Source: JBDSKH01 sp050245915
GTDB taxonomy: Bacteria > Actinomycetota > Actinomycetes > Actinomycetales > Microbacteriaceae
Length of the DNA: 32,838 bases
NCBI GenBank assembly: GCA_050245915.1
Contig: JBFWWZ010000035.1
Span: 1-32,838, forward strand
Direction of reading: 5' to 3'
The notes beneath the pieces were generated by a model, which ran no database searches, had not been told where the DNA came from, and worked only from the letters and a program-made list of their open reading frames with translations. A program made the position numbers and the translations under genes. Positions 1-7,494 of the stretch are shown one piece after another (the first letter of the stretch is position 1; each line of letters starts with the position of its first letter).

Positions 1-39
1 CATGTGCACGAGCTCGAGCGCGCGGTCGGATGCTGCCAC
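1..39 (-). CDS. rsfS: Ribosomal silencing factor RsfS, first 13 codons only (runs off the window)
   Basis: Read leftward from a GTG at 39-37, the 13 visible codons give VAASDRALELVHM, which matches the usual RsfS (Iojap/DUF143) N-terminus of the form xATDRALELVxxAA. RsfS binds ribosomal protein uL14 and blocks subunit joining when nutrients run low. The start lies 3 bases after the stop of the 510-residue gene at 43-1575, so it is probably the last gene of the nadD operon, as in many actinobacteria where nadD is followed by rsfS. Only the N-terminus is visible, so the call rests on a short match plus gene order. Confidence 0.72.
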   Translation of the reverse strand, partial: MAASDRALELVHM

Positions 40-42
40 GCG

Positions 43-1575
43 TTACAGCTGGCCCGTCGCGACGAGCACGATGAAGAGGGCGCCGACGATGACCGCCATG
101 CTGGTGGCGGCGATGATGAGCGCGGTGAGACCCCTGGTGCCCTTGGGCTTGACCGTCTGGATGACACCCCGCGACGACGTATGCGTGCTGACCGCCTTGA
201 TGGCGCGCACCGGCTGGGAGTCGGTGTTCGCGACCTGGTGGTCGCCGGGGTCGAGCAGGTGGTCGAGGTCGGATTCGTCGAGCTGCGCCGGGTGCGCGCC
301 GGTCGCCGACATGCTGTGCGGCAGCGAGATCGACCCGGTCACCATGATGTCGCCGGTGCCGAGGGGTCCGAAGTCGTGCTCCGGGATCGACGGGAGCACC
401 AGCGCGCTGGTGGTGATGGCTCCGCTCGTCGAACCGATGTTGCGGGTGAGGGGCGTGTCCGCCACCTGGGTCTCGTCGTCGAGCTGCGCCTGCGTCGACC
501 AGTGGCCGGTCGGAGGCGTCGAGCCGACGGGCTGGACGATGACATCTTCGACGACGGTGGCTTCGACGATCTGCTCGACCGGCGCCGGAGCGGCGGGAGC
601 CTCGGCGACGGGCTCCGGGACGATCTCGGCGATGACGGCGGGTTCGGGCTGCGGCGCACCGGGGGCCACCGGCTGGAGCGGGGTCGGCACCGGGCCGAGC
701 AGCTCGGGCGAGACCTGGGCGGGGCCGGCGGGAGCGGGCGGCGCGACCAGGGCGGGCGGCTCGACGGGCGCCTGCGCGACCGGCACCTCGGCGACAGGCG
801 CCTGCGGCACCTCGGCGACGGGCACCTCGGCGACCGGCACCTCCTCCACCTTGGCGGCGGCACGGCGTCCGCGAGGCGCGGGCGGGTCGCTCGGCACGGC
901 GGCAGGACGGCCCGCGGCGAGCTGGTCGAATTCGGCGAGCGCGGAGTCGAGACGGGTCGACGGGGCCGCCAGGGGCGTCCCCGGAGCCACGGGAGCCTCC
1001 GCGGCGGGCGCGACGGGAGCCGGCGCGACCGGCTCGGGAACGACCGGCGCGGGCGCGACCGGCGCCGCCTGAGCCTCCGGAGTCGGGTAGACCGTGTCTC
1101 CCGTGGTGGTGGCGCTGATCCCATGCGCATCGCGGAGGGCGCGCAGCTCGCGACGGGTGAGCGTGTGCTCGACCGGCTCCTCCGAGTCGAGAGCCGACGG
1201 CTGGATGGGGGCCTCGGCCGAGCCGGACGCTCCGGCGTACGAAGGCGCCCAGTTCGGCGCCGCGGACCGCCGGCCCTCGGGGCTGTAGTCGCGCGGGCGG
1301 AAGACCCCGGCATCCTGGGTCGGCTGCGCCGACTGATCGCCCGCATCGGCGGTGGCCGGATCGGGGGTGCGCCGGGAGCGGAAGCTCGGGCCGTCGTACT
1401 CGGGAACGGGGGTGCGGGTCTGCGTGGCGTAGGTCAAAGGCTCAGCGGGGGCGGCAGGTGCCACCGGGGTCGGGGTCGGGCCGGTCGTCGGGACGACAGC
1501 GGCGGACGTCTGGTCGCGCTCGCTCTGCCGGACCGAGCGCCGCGACTGCAGCGGCGGGTCCTGGAATGTCGTCAT
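43..1575 (-). CDS. Pro/Ala/Val-rich tail-anchored membrane protein, unknown function
   Basis: This is a 510-residue protein I do not recognise as a named family. It starts MTTFQDPPLQSRRS at an ATG overlapping the nadD stop (ATGA), which implies translational coupling. Residues 1 to about 480 are low-complexity and rich in Pro, Ala, Val and Glu, including imperfect PVAEV repeats near residues 240-270. A basic patch is followed by a single hydrophobic segment at about 483-506 (LTALIIAATSMAVIVGALFIV), ending only a few residues later. The topology is therefore a long cytoplasmic domain anchored by its C-terminus, or the reverse. It has no signal peptide and no LytR-CpsA-Psr motif, although LCP genes can occupy this nadD-rsfS slot in other bacteria. 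A longer reading upstream to 1674 would lie inside nadD and is less likely. Confidence 0.8.
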   Translation of the reverse strand: MTTFQDPPLQSRRSVRQSERDQTSAAVVPTTGPTPTPVAPAAPAEPLTYATQTRTPVPEYDGPSFRSRRTPDPATADAGDQSAQPTQDAGVFRPRDYSPEGRRSAAPNWAPSYAGASGSAEAPIQPSALDSEEPVEHTLTRRELRALRDAHGISATTTGDTVYPTPEAQAAPVAPAPVVPEPVAPAPVAPAAEAPVAPGTPLAAPSTRLDSALAEFDQLAAGRPAAVPSDPPAPRGRRAAAKVEEVPVAEVPVAEVPQAPVAEVPVAQAPVEPPALVAPPAPAGPAQVSPELLGPVPTPLQPVAPGAPQPEPAVIAEIVPEPVAEAPAAPAPVEQIVEATVVEDVIVQPVGSTPPTGHWSTQAQLDDETQVADTPLTRNIGSTSGAITTSALVLPSIPEHDFGPLGTGDIMVTGSISLPHSMSATGAHPAQLDESDLDHLLDPGDHQVANTDSQPVRAIKAVSTHTSSRGVIQTVKPKGTRGLTALIIAATSMAVIVGALFIVLVATGQL

Positions 1576-2171
1576 GTCGTACTCCGATAGAGGTGGTGCT
1601 TGGAGATGTATTGCACAACACCATCGGGGACCAAGTACCACACCGGGTAACCCCGGTCGACTCGCGCACGGCAATCGGTGGAGCTGATGGCCAGCGCGGG
1701 CACTTCGAGAGAGCTTACGCCCTGTTCAGGGAGTCCGCGAATGCTCAACGCGTGTCCCGGGCGTGAAACGGCGACGAAATGCGCAAGGCTCCAGAGCTCC
1801 TTCTGATCCTTCCATTCGAGGATCTGAGCAACAGCATCCGCCCCGGAGATGAAGAAGAGATCCGCGTCAGGCCTGAGTTTGCGGAGATCTCGGAGGGTAT
1901 CGATGGTGTAGGTGGGCCCCGGGCGGTCGATATCGACCCTGCTCACCGTGAACCTCGGATTGGAGGCTGTGGCGATCGCCGTCATGAGGTAGCGATGCTC
2001 TGCCTGTGAAACTCCTGATTTCTGGTACGGCTCGCCTGTCGGCACGAAGATGACCTCGTCGAGGTCGAAACTGCGCTGCACCTCGCTGGCCGCCGCGAGG
2101 TGGCCGTGGTGGATCGGGTCGAACGTCCCGCCCATCACCCCGAGGCGGGGGCGTCGCGCGCCGTCGGTCAC
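1572..2171 (-). CDS. nadD: Nicotinate-nucleotide adenylyltransferase
   Basis: NadD transfers AMP from ATP to nicotinate mononucleotide, giving deamido-NAD in the last shared steps of NAD synthesis. With the GTG start at 2171 the protein has 199 residues, the family's normal size. The nucleotidyltransferase signature GGTFDPIHHGH lies at residues 14-24, and the C-terminal ISSTDCR motif is present (ISSTxxR in the family). An in-frame ATG at 2246 would add a low-complexity Thr-rich extension inside the upstream gene, so I prefer GTG 2171, which lies just after the stop of the small membrane-protein gene (2176). No strong Shine-Dalgarno is visible, so translation may be coupled. The stop overlaps the next start as ATGA. 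Confidence 0.95.
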   Translation of the reverse strand: MTDGARRPRLGVMGGTFDPIHHGHLAAASEVQRSFDLDEVIFVPTGEPYQKSGVSQAEHRYLMTAIATASNPRFTVSRVDIDRPGPTYTIDTLRDLRKLRPDADLFFISGADAVAQILEWKDQKELWSLAHFVAVSRPGHALSIRGLPEQGVSSLEVPALAISSTDCRARVDRGYPVWYLVPDGVVQYISKHHLYRSTT

Positions 2172-2175
2172 GATC

Positions 2176-2373
2176 TCAGTGGTGGCTGCTCTGGTGGTGG
2201 TCGGAGTCGGCAGGGACCTTGTCGCTGTGCCGGTTGGCCACATCACGGTAGCTCCACGTGACGAAGGCGAGCACCACGAACACGGCGGCGGCGATGCCGG
2301 CGAACGCCGCGGGCGGCAGGATCATGGGCGCGAGCTCTTCGTGTTCGGCGACGGCCAGGGCGATCGAAAGCAT
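2176..2373 (-). CDS. Small single-pass membrane protein, unknown function
   Basis: This 65-residue protein has one hydrophobic segment at about residues 18-42 (ILPPAAFAGIAAAVFVVLAF), followed by a charged tail ending in a His/Ser-rich stretch (HHQSSHH). It lies between proA and nadD, 4 bases before the nadD start. Small membrane proteins at this spot are, from memory, common in Microbacteriaceae, but I know no function. A TAGGCT hexamer at 2385-2380 is exactly 6 bases from the ATG, so the gene may start its own leaderless transcript inside the 3' end of proA. The His-rich tail could bind metal, but that is speculation. Confidence 0.75.
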   Translation of the reverse strand: MLSIALAVAEHEELAPMILPPAAFAGIAAAVFVVLAFVTWSYRDVANRHSDKVPADSDHHQSSHH

Positions 2374-2379
2374 GCGCTC

Positions 2380-2385
2380 AGCCTA
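2380..2385 (-). promoter_or_regulatory. Candidate -10 hexamer TAGGCT for a leaderless transcript (small membrane gene, nadD, rsfS)
   Basis: TAGGCT is followed by 6 bases (gagcgc) and then the ATG at 2373, which would put transcription start at or next to the start codon. It overlaps the proA stop region. No convincing -35 is visible. The same geometry recurs before other genes in the window. Confidence 0.4.
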
Positions 2386-3648
2386 TCCCCGGACCTGCCC
2401 GGAACCGCGCACGATCCACTTCGTGCTCGTCAGCTCGGGAAGCCCCATCGGGCCGCGAGCATGCAGCTTCTGGGTCGAGATACCGACCTCTGCGCCGAAG
2501 CCGAACTCGCCGCCGTCGGTGAAGCGCGTGCTGGCGTTCACCATCACCACGGCCGAGTCCACCTCGGCGAGGAACCGCTCCGCACGCCGCATGTCGTTGG
2601 TGACGATCGACTCGGTGTGGTGGGTTGAGTACCGGCGGATGTGCTCGAGCGCCCCGTCGAGGTCGTCGACGACGGCGACCGACAGGTCGAGGCTCATGTG
2701 CTCGGTCGCGAAATCCTCGTCGGTGACCGGCTCGAGGGATGCGTCCACGGCCCGGGCGCGCTCGTCGCCCTTGATGGTGACGCCCTCGGCCCGCAGCGCC
2801 GCCAGCACCGGCGGAAGCAGCCGCTCGGCGGCCCGGGCGTCGACCAGCAGCGTCTCGAGCGCGTTGCACACGCTGGGTCGCTGCACCTTCGAGTTCACGG
2901 CGATGTCGACGGCGGACTGCTCGTCGGCGCTCTCGTCGAGGAACAGGTGCACCACGCCGGCCCCGGTCTCGATGACCGGCACCTTCGATTCGCGCACGAC
3001 GGTGTCGATCAACTGCGCGCTCCCGCGCGGGATCAGCACGTCGACGAGCCCGCGCGCCTGCATCAGCTGCGTCGCCCCGTCTCGCCCGAACTCGTCGATG
3101 GTCTGCACGGCGTCCCCGGGCAGGCCGGCGCTCTCGAGCGCGCCCTGAATCAGCTCCACGAGCACGCGGTTCGTGTTCTCGGCGGCGCTGCCCCCGCGCA
3201 GCACGACGGCGTTCCCGCTCTTCAGCGCGAGCGCCGCGATGTCGATGGTCACGTTCGGCCTGGCCTCGTAGATCGCCCCGACGACGCCGAACGGCACGCG
3301 GATCTGGCTCAGCTGCAGCCCGTTCGGCAGCGTCGATCCGCGCACGACTCCCCCGACCGGATCGGGCAGCGCGATGATGTCGCGCACCGCGGTCGCCAGC
3401 CCGGCGAGCCGTTTCTCGTCGAGACGCAGCCGGTCCTGCAGCCCGGCGCTCAGCCCGCCCTCGCGGCCGTTGGCCAGGTCGAGCTCGTTGGCGGGCAGGA
3501 TGCGGTCGGCACCGTTCTCGACGGCCGTCGCGATCGCCTCCAGCCCGGCATCCTTGGCGCCGGATGCGGTGGTCGCCAGCACGATCGAGGCGGCACGGGC
3601 GGCGCGCAGCTTGTCGTCCAGCGAGGTCGCGGTTGCGGTGGAGGTCAT
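2383..3648 (-). CDS. proA: Glutamate-5-semialdehyde dehydrogenase (gamma-glutamyl phosphate reductase)
   Basis: ProA reduces gamma-glutamyl phosphate to glutamate-5-semialdehyde with NADPH, the second step of proline synthesis. The 421-residue length is typical. Recognisable blocks are the aldehyde-dehydrogenase-type cofactor region VPFGVVGAIYEARPNVT (about 118-134), LKSGNAVVLRGG (142-153), the conserved catalytic Cys261 in QRPSVCNALETL, and the C-terminal TDGGEFGFGAEVGIST block (377-392). Its substrate comes from ProB, whose gene lies 1.1 kb upstream but is separated by an oppositely oriented MFS gene. ProA must therefore be transcribed from its own promoter in the 24-base gap to that gene, or by antisense read-through across the MFS gene. 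Confidence 0.97.
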   Translation of the reverse strand: MTSTATATSLDDKLRAARAASIVLATTASGAKDAGLEAIATAVENGADRILPANELDLANGREGGLSAGLQDRLRLDEKRLAGLATAVRDIIALPDPVGGVVRGSTLPNGLQLSQIRVPFGVVGAIYEARPNVTIDIAALALKSGNAVVLRGGSAAENTNRVLVELIQGALESAGLPGDAVQTIDEFGRDGATQLMQARGLVDVLIPRGSAQLIDTVVRESKVPVIETGAGVVHLFLDESADEQSAVDIAVNSKVQRPSVCNALETLLVDARAAERLLPPVLAALRAEGVTIKGDERARAVDASLEPVTDEDFATEHMSLDLSVAVVDDLDGALEHIRRYSTHHTESIVTNDMRRAERFLAEVDSAVVMVNASTRFTDGGEFGFGAEVGISTQKLHARGPMGLPELTSTKWIVRGSGQVRG

Positions 3649-3655
3649 GGGGCCG

Positions 3656-3665
3656 AGGATAGTCT
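3656..3665. promoter_or_regulatory. Overlapping divergent -10 hexamers for proA and the MFS gene
   Basis: The two start codons are only 24 bases apart. On the minus strand TATCCT (3661-3656) lies 7 bases before the proA ATG. On the plus strand TAGTCT (3660-3665) lies 7 bases before the MFS ATG. The hexamers share the two bases 3660-3661, so both promoters could not be open at once. Any -35 elements would lie inside the opposite coding sequences; none is convincing. Both transcripts would be leaderless. Confidence 0.45.
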
Positions 3666-3672
3666 GGCGAGG

Positions 3673-4881
3673 ATGTCGTTACGCACCCCGCGCCCCTGGC
3701 TGATGCTGGCGGTCGGGGTGTTCGCGCAGGCGGCGGCGAGCTTCGTGCAGGCGGTTCCGGCGTTCCTGATCCCGCTGCTGCACAGCCAGCGGGGGCTCTC
3801 GCTCGCGGAGGCGGGGCTGCTCGCGTCGGCGCCGCTCGTCGGGGTGCTGCTCACCCTGGTGCTGTGGGGGGCCGCGACCGACAGGTGGGGTGAACGCGGC
3901 GTCCTCGTCACCGGGATGCTGCTGACGGCCGCGGCGGTGGCCGGCGCGATCCTCGCCGACGGCTACGTCGCGCTCGGGATCGCGTTCCTCGTCGCCGGCA
4001 TGGGGTCCGCGTGCGCGAGCTCGGCGAGCGGACGGGTGGTGATCGGCTGGTTCCCCGCCGAACGGCGCGGGATGGCGATGGGCATCCGGCAGATGTCGCA
4101 GCCGCTCGGCGCGGCGGCCGCGGCGCTCGTCGTGCCGGCTCTCACGGCATCCGGGTCTCTCACCCGGGCGCTCGTCGTCGCCGCCGCGCTCGCGTTCGCC
4201 GGCGCCATCGCCTGCGCGGCGTTCATCGTGAACCCGGCACGGCCCGCCCGTTCCACCGACGCGGAGGGCCGGCCCGCGAACCCGTACCGGGGCGATGCGA
4301 CGCTTGTCCGCATCCACCTGGTGTCGGCTCTGCTGGTCATCCCGCAGTATGTGCTCGCCACGTTCGGGCTGGTGTGGCTGATCGCCGACCAGGGCTGGGA
4401 CGCGACCGCTGCCGGCGTGCTCGTGGCAGCATCCCAGTTCCTGGGCGCGGTCGGGCGCATCGGCGCGGGCGTGCTGAGCGACCGGGTGGGCAGCAGGCTG
4501 CGCCCGCTGCGCTGGGTCGCGCTCGCTGGCATCCCGTTGCTGCTGATCACCGCCCTCGCCGGGGAGCTGCACCTCGTCCCGCTGGTGGCCGCCGCTTACG
4601 TGCTGGCCAGTTGCGTGTCGGTCGCCGACAACGGGCTCGCGTTCACGTCGGTCGCGGAGATCGCCGGCGCGCACTGGTCGGGGCGGGCCCTCGGCACGCA
4701 GAACACCGGGCAGTTCATCACGGCGGCGCTGGCCGCCCCGCTCGTCGGGCTGCTGATCGGGGTGACCGGCTATTCGGCGGCGTTCGCGCTGACGGCGCTC
4801 GCACCGGCGCTGGCGGTGCCGCTGGTGCCCCGCGATGCCGCGCCGAACCAGGTGCCGACCACCTCGCCGGAGAGCGCCTGA
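3673..4881 (+). CDS. MFS transporter (12-TM, substrate unknown)
   Basis: This 402-residue protein reads as a complete major facilitator. It starts MSLRTPRPWLMLAVGVFAQ, has about 12 hydrophobic segments, carries the loop 2-3 motif WGAATDRWGERG at 65-76, and has a central hydrophilic loop with Pro/Arg/Asp near residues 195-212. The second half repeats the pattern (GAGVLSDRVGSR). I cannot assign the cargo; the architecture resembles nitrate/cyanate-type and general efflux or uptake MFS proteins. The start is ATG 3673, since the upstream frame runs antisense through proA. It lies head-to-head with proA and tail-to-tail with proB, overlapping the last 112 bases of proB, so it seems to have been inserted into an ancestral proB-proA operon. 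Confidence 0.88.
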   Translation: MSLRTPRPWLMLAVGVFAQAAASFVQAVPAFLIPLLHSQRGLSLAEAGLLASAPLVGVLLTLVLWGAATDRWGERGVLVTGMLLTAAAVAGAILADGYVALGIAFLVAGMGSACASSASGRVVIGWFPAERRGMAMGIRQMSQPLGAAAAALVVPALTASGSLTRALVVAAALAFAGAIACAAFIVNPARPARSTDAEGRPANPYRGDATLVRIHLVSALLVIPQYVLATFGLVWLIADQGWDATAAGVLVAASQFLGAVGRIGAGVLSDRVGSRLRPLRWVALAGIPLLLITALAGELHLVPLVAAAYVLASCVSVADNGLAFTSVAEIAGAHWSGRALGTQNTGQFITAALAAPLVGLLIGVTGYSAAFALTALAPALAVPLVPRDAAPNQVPTTSPESA

Positions 4882-5603
4882 GCGACGTTCGTCGTGCTGG
4901 TCAGCAGCACGGGCGTTCCCGCAGCGGCGGCGAGCCGGGCTGCACCGATCTTGGTGCCTGCTCCCCCGGTGCCGACGCCCGCTGACCCGATGTCGCCGAG
5001 CTCGACCCCGCCGAGGTCGTCGCCGAACGGGACATGGGCGATGGGCTCCGCGCCGGGCTCCGACGGCGGCTTCGTGTACAGGGCATCGACGTCGCTCAGC
5101 AGCACGAGCAGGTCGGCGGAGATGAGCTCGCACACCAGGGCGGCGAGCCGGTCGTTGTCGCCGAACCGGATCTCGTGGGTGGCGACGGTGTCGTTCTCGT
5201 TCACGATCGGCAGGATGCGAAGGCCCAGCAGGCGCTCCATGGCGCGCTGGGCGTTGCTCCGCGGGGTGCTGTGCTCGAGGTCGCCGGCGGTGAGCAGCAC
5301 CTGCCCGGCGATGATGCTGTAGCGGTCGAGGCTGGTCTGGTAGCGCCACATCAGCACGTTCTGCCCGACGGCGGCGGCGGCCTGCTGGGTCGCCAGGTCG
5401 GTCGGGCGCCCGTCGAGGTTGAGGAACGGGATCGCCGTCGCGATCGCCCCCGATGACACGAGCACTACCTCGGTGCCGCGCGCGTGGGCGGCGGCGAGCG
5501 CGTCGACGAGCGGGTCGATCTGCGCGGCGTTGTCGCCGCTGACCGACGACGAGCCGACCTTGACGACAACGCGTTTCGCCGCCAGCACCTCGGGCCGTGT
5601 CAC
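4770..5603 (-). CDS. proB: Glutamate 5-kinase, short form without PUA domain
   Basis: ProB phosphorylates L-glutamate to gamma-glutamyl phosphate, the first step of proline synthesis. The 277 residues contain the amino-acid kinase fold: VVVKVGSSSVS near 12-22, VSSGAIATA near 49-57, VNENDTVATHEIRFGDND with ADLLVLLSDVDALYT in the centre, and GTGGAGTKIGAARLA near 208-222. The C-terminal PUA domain found in E. coli ProB is absent. The start is a GTG overlapping the obgE stop as GTGA. The last ~25 residues after GTWF are Ala/Ser/Gly-rich and are encoded antisense to the 3' end of the MFS gene, which suggests the original C-terminus was altered when that gene arrived. Confidence 0.95.
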   Translation of the reverse strand: MTRPEVLAAKRVVVKVGSSSVSGDNAAQIDPLVDALAAAHARGTEVVLVSSGAIATAIPFLNLDGRPTDLATQQAAAAVGQNVLMWRYQTSLDRYSIIAGQVLLTAGDLEHSTPRSNAQRAMERLLGLRILPIVNENDTVATHEIRFGDNDRLAALVCELISADLLVLLSDVDALYTKPPSEPGAEPIAHVPFGDDLGGVELGDIGSAGVGTGGAGTKIGAARLAAAAGTPVLLTSTTNVAQALSGEVVGTWFGAASRGTSGTASAGASAVSANAAE

Positions 5604-7108
5604 TCGTCGTCCTCCTGGTTCCAGAGACCCGCCTCGCGCTCCGCCTCGAGCTCGGCGCGTGCGGCGGCTTTCGCATCCATGCGCTCGAAGTACTCCTCGC
5701 GGCGCTGCGCACGGGTGGGGCGCCGGTTCTCGTCGAGACGCGGGTCGGTGCCGCGCGGGGCGGTCATCAGCTCCGCGGCGGAGGTGAGCGTCGGCTCCCA
5801 GTCGAAGACGACACCGTCACCGGGTCCGATCATCACCGCCGAGCCGGGAACGGCGCCCTGGGTGAACAGCTCGTCTTCGACGCCCAGCTTCGCGAGCCGG
5901 TCGGCGAGGAAGCCGACGGCCTCGTCGTTCTCGAAGTCGGTCTGCTGCACCCAGCGCTCCGGCTTGGCACCCAGGATGCGGAACAGCGGCTCGGTGCCGC
6001 CCTCACGGGTCACGACGAACTCGGCCTCGTTGACGGCACGCGGTCGCAGCACGATCCGCGGCTTGTGGTCAGCGGCGAGCAGCTTTGCGGCACGGTCCGC
6101 TTCGACGATCTCGGCGAGCGCGTACGACAGTTCGCGCAGGCCCTCGCGGGTGACCGCGGAGATCTCGAACACCCGGTAGCCGCGCTGCTCAAGGGCCGGC
6201 CGCACCATCTCGGCGAGGTCGCGGGCGTCGGGAACGTCGACCTTGTTCAGGGCGACCAGCTGCGGGCGGTCCAGCAGCGGCAGCTGGCCGTCCGGAACCG
6301 GATAGGCGGCGAGCTCGGCCAGGATGACGTCGAGGTCGCTGAGCGGGTCGCGTCCGGGTTCGAGGGTGCCGCAGTCGAGCACGTGCAGCAGCGCGGAGCA
6401 CCGTTCCACGTGCCGCAGGAACTCGAGCCCCAGACCCTTGCCCTCGCTGGCCCCCTCGATCAGACCGGGCACGTCGGCGATGGTGTACCGCGACTCCCCC
6501 GATTCGACGACGCCGAGGTTGGGGTGCAGCGTGGTGAACGGGTAGTCGGCGATCTTCGGCTTCGCGGCGCTCATCGCGGCGACGAGGCTCGACTTGCCGG
6601 CGCTCGGGAACCCGACCAATGCGACATCCGCGACCGTCTTCAGCTCGAGCCGGACGTCGCCCTCCCAGCCGGGGGTGCCGAGCAGCGCGAATCCGGGCGC
6701 CTTGCGCTTCGAGGTGGCGAGCGCGGCGTTGCCGAGGCCGCCCTGTCCGCCGGGGGCGACGACGAACCGCATCCCAGGCTCGTCCAGGTCGGCGAGCTCG
6801 GTGCCGTCGACGCTCGTCACCACGGTGCCGACCGGCACGGGCAGTTCGAGCGGGGCGCCCGCGTAGCCGCTGCGGAAGTCGCCCATGCCGGGTCCGCCGT
6901 TGCCGCTGGAACGGTGCGGGCCGCGGTGATAGGCGAGCAAGGTGGTCACCTGCGGATCGGCCACCAGCGTGATGTCGCCGCCGTGGCCTCCGTTGCCGCC
7001 GTCGGGGCCGGCGAGCGGCTTGAACTTCTCGCGCTTCACCGAGACGCAGCCGTTGCCGCCGTGCCCGGCGCGCAGGTGGAGCGTCACCTGGTCGACGAAC
7101 GTCGCCAT
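5600..7108 (-). CDS. obgE: GTPase Obg (CgtA/ObgE)
   Basis: Obg is an essential GTPase acting in 50S ribosome assembly and stress control. The 502-residue protein has the glycine-rich Obg fold at 1-158 (with GPDGGNGGHGGD and SSGNGGPGMGD), then the G domain: G1 GFPSAGKSS at 166-174, a G2-region TTLHPNLG, G3 DVPG at 212-215, G4 NKVD at 288-291 and G5 SA at 317-318. The Obg C-terminal (OCT) domain spans about 350-435. A charged coiled tail follows (RREEYFERMDAKAAARAELE). The ATG at 7108 is preceded by AAAGGAG with 8-base spacing, which fixes the start. It follows rpmA after a terminator-like hairpin and overlaps proB by 4 bases. Confidence 0.97.
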   Translation of the reverse strand: MATFVDQVTLHLRAGHGGNGCVSVKREKFKPLAGPDGGNGGHGGDITLVADPQVTTLLAYHRGPHRSSGNGGPGMGDFRSGYAGAPLELPVPVGTVVTSVDGTELADLDEPGMRFVVAPGGQGGLGNAALATSKRKAPGFALLGTPGWEGDVRLELKTVADVALVGFPSAGKSSLVAAMSAAKPKIADYPFTTLHPNLGVVESGESRYTIADVPGLIEGASEGKGLGLEFLRHVERCSALLHVLDCGTLEPGRDPLSDLDVILAELAAYPVPDGQLPLLDRPQLVALNKVDVPDARDLAEMVRPALEQRGYRVFEISAVTREGLRELSYALAEIVEADRAAKLLAADHKPRIVLRPRAVNEAEFVVTREGGTEPLFRILGAKPERWVQQTDFENDEAVGFLADRLAKLGVEDELFTQGAVPGSAVMIGPGDGVVFDWEPTLTSAAELMTAPRGTDPRLDENRRPTRAQRREEYFERMDAKAAARAELEAEREAGLWNQEDDE

Positions 7109-7136
7109 GTCCACGCTCCTTTCCCTGTCACAAGGA

Positions 7137-7164
7137 AAAGGCGGGCCGAAGCCCGCCTTTTTCG
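7137..7164 (-). terminator. Intrinsic terminator or attenuator between rpmA and obgE
   Basis: On the minus strand the sequence forms a 7-bp stem GGCGGGC / GCCCGCC closed by a TTCG tetraloop, extended by A-T pairs and followed by TTTTCC. It lies after the rpmA stop and about 30 bases before the obgE ATG. It probably lowers read-through from the ribosomal protein genes into obgE. The plus-strand reading also ends in a T-run. Confidence 0.7.
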
Positions 7165-7173
7165 CGGCCCGGT

Positions 7174-7192
7174 GATCGAGCCTGTCGAGATC
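7174..7192. repeat. REP-like palindromic element (copy 1)
   Basis: gatcgagcctgtcgagatc is an imperfect palindrome lying between the rpmA stop and the terminator hairpin. A 15-base core (tctcgacaggctcga on the other strand) is identical to a stretch inside valS at 30977-30991. Short palindromes of this type are, from memory, scattered widely through Microbacteriaceae genomes. Confidence 0.55.
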
Positions 7193-7202
7193 CGACGGCG
7201 GA

Positions 7203-7457
7203 TTACGCCGCCGGGACGATGTTGACGACCTTGCGGCCGCCCTTCTGGCCGAACTGCACCGCACCCGCGGCGAGCGCGAACAGGGTGTCGTCGCCGCCAC
7301 GACCGACGTTCACGCCGGGGTGGAAGTGGGTGCCGCGCTGACGCACGATGATCTCGCCGACCTTGACGACCTGGCCGCCGAAGCGCTTGACGCCGAGGTA
7401 CTGCGCGTTCGAGTCGCGACCGTTGCGGGTCGAGGACGCGCCCTTCTTGTGTGCCAT
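7203..7457 (-). CDS. rpmA: 50S ribosomal protein bL27
   Basis: bL27 reaches towards the peptidyl transferase centre of the 50S subunit. The 84-residue protein is full length: MAHKKGASSTRNGRDSNAQ at the N-terminus, LGVKRFGGQVVKVGEIIVRQ in the middle, and RGTHFHPGVNVGRGGDDTLF. It lacks the cleavable N-terminal extension seen in Firmicutes. An AAGGAA Shine-Dalgarno lies 8 bases before the ATG. It is the second gene of the rplU-rpmA unit, 37 bases after rplU. Confidence 0.98.
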   Translation of the reverse strand: MAHKKGASSTRNGRDSNAQYLGVKRFGGQVVKVGEIIVRQRGTHFHPGVNVGRGGDDTLFALAAGAVQFGQKGGRKVVNIVPAA

Positions 7458-7494
7458 GTTCTGTTCCTTGTGTCTGAGCCGTCTAGGCGGGTAG

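Noticed and set aside
778..855. CRISPR-like array
   Set aside because: The repeats are a 15-base coding repeat without spacers, inside the tail-anchored protein gene.
4..1590. Long rightward frames opposite the 510-residue tail-anchored gene
   Set aside because: The leftward frame has ATGA coupling to nadD and a proper TM segment; the rightward ones are Arg/Gly-rich without a credible start.
5597..7225. Long rightward frame antisense to obgE
   Set aside because: obgE shows all G motifs; the opposite frame is a composition shadow.
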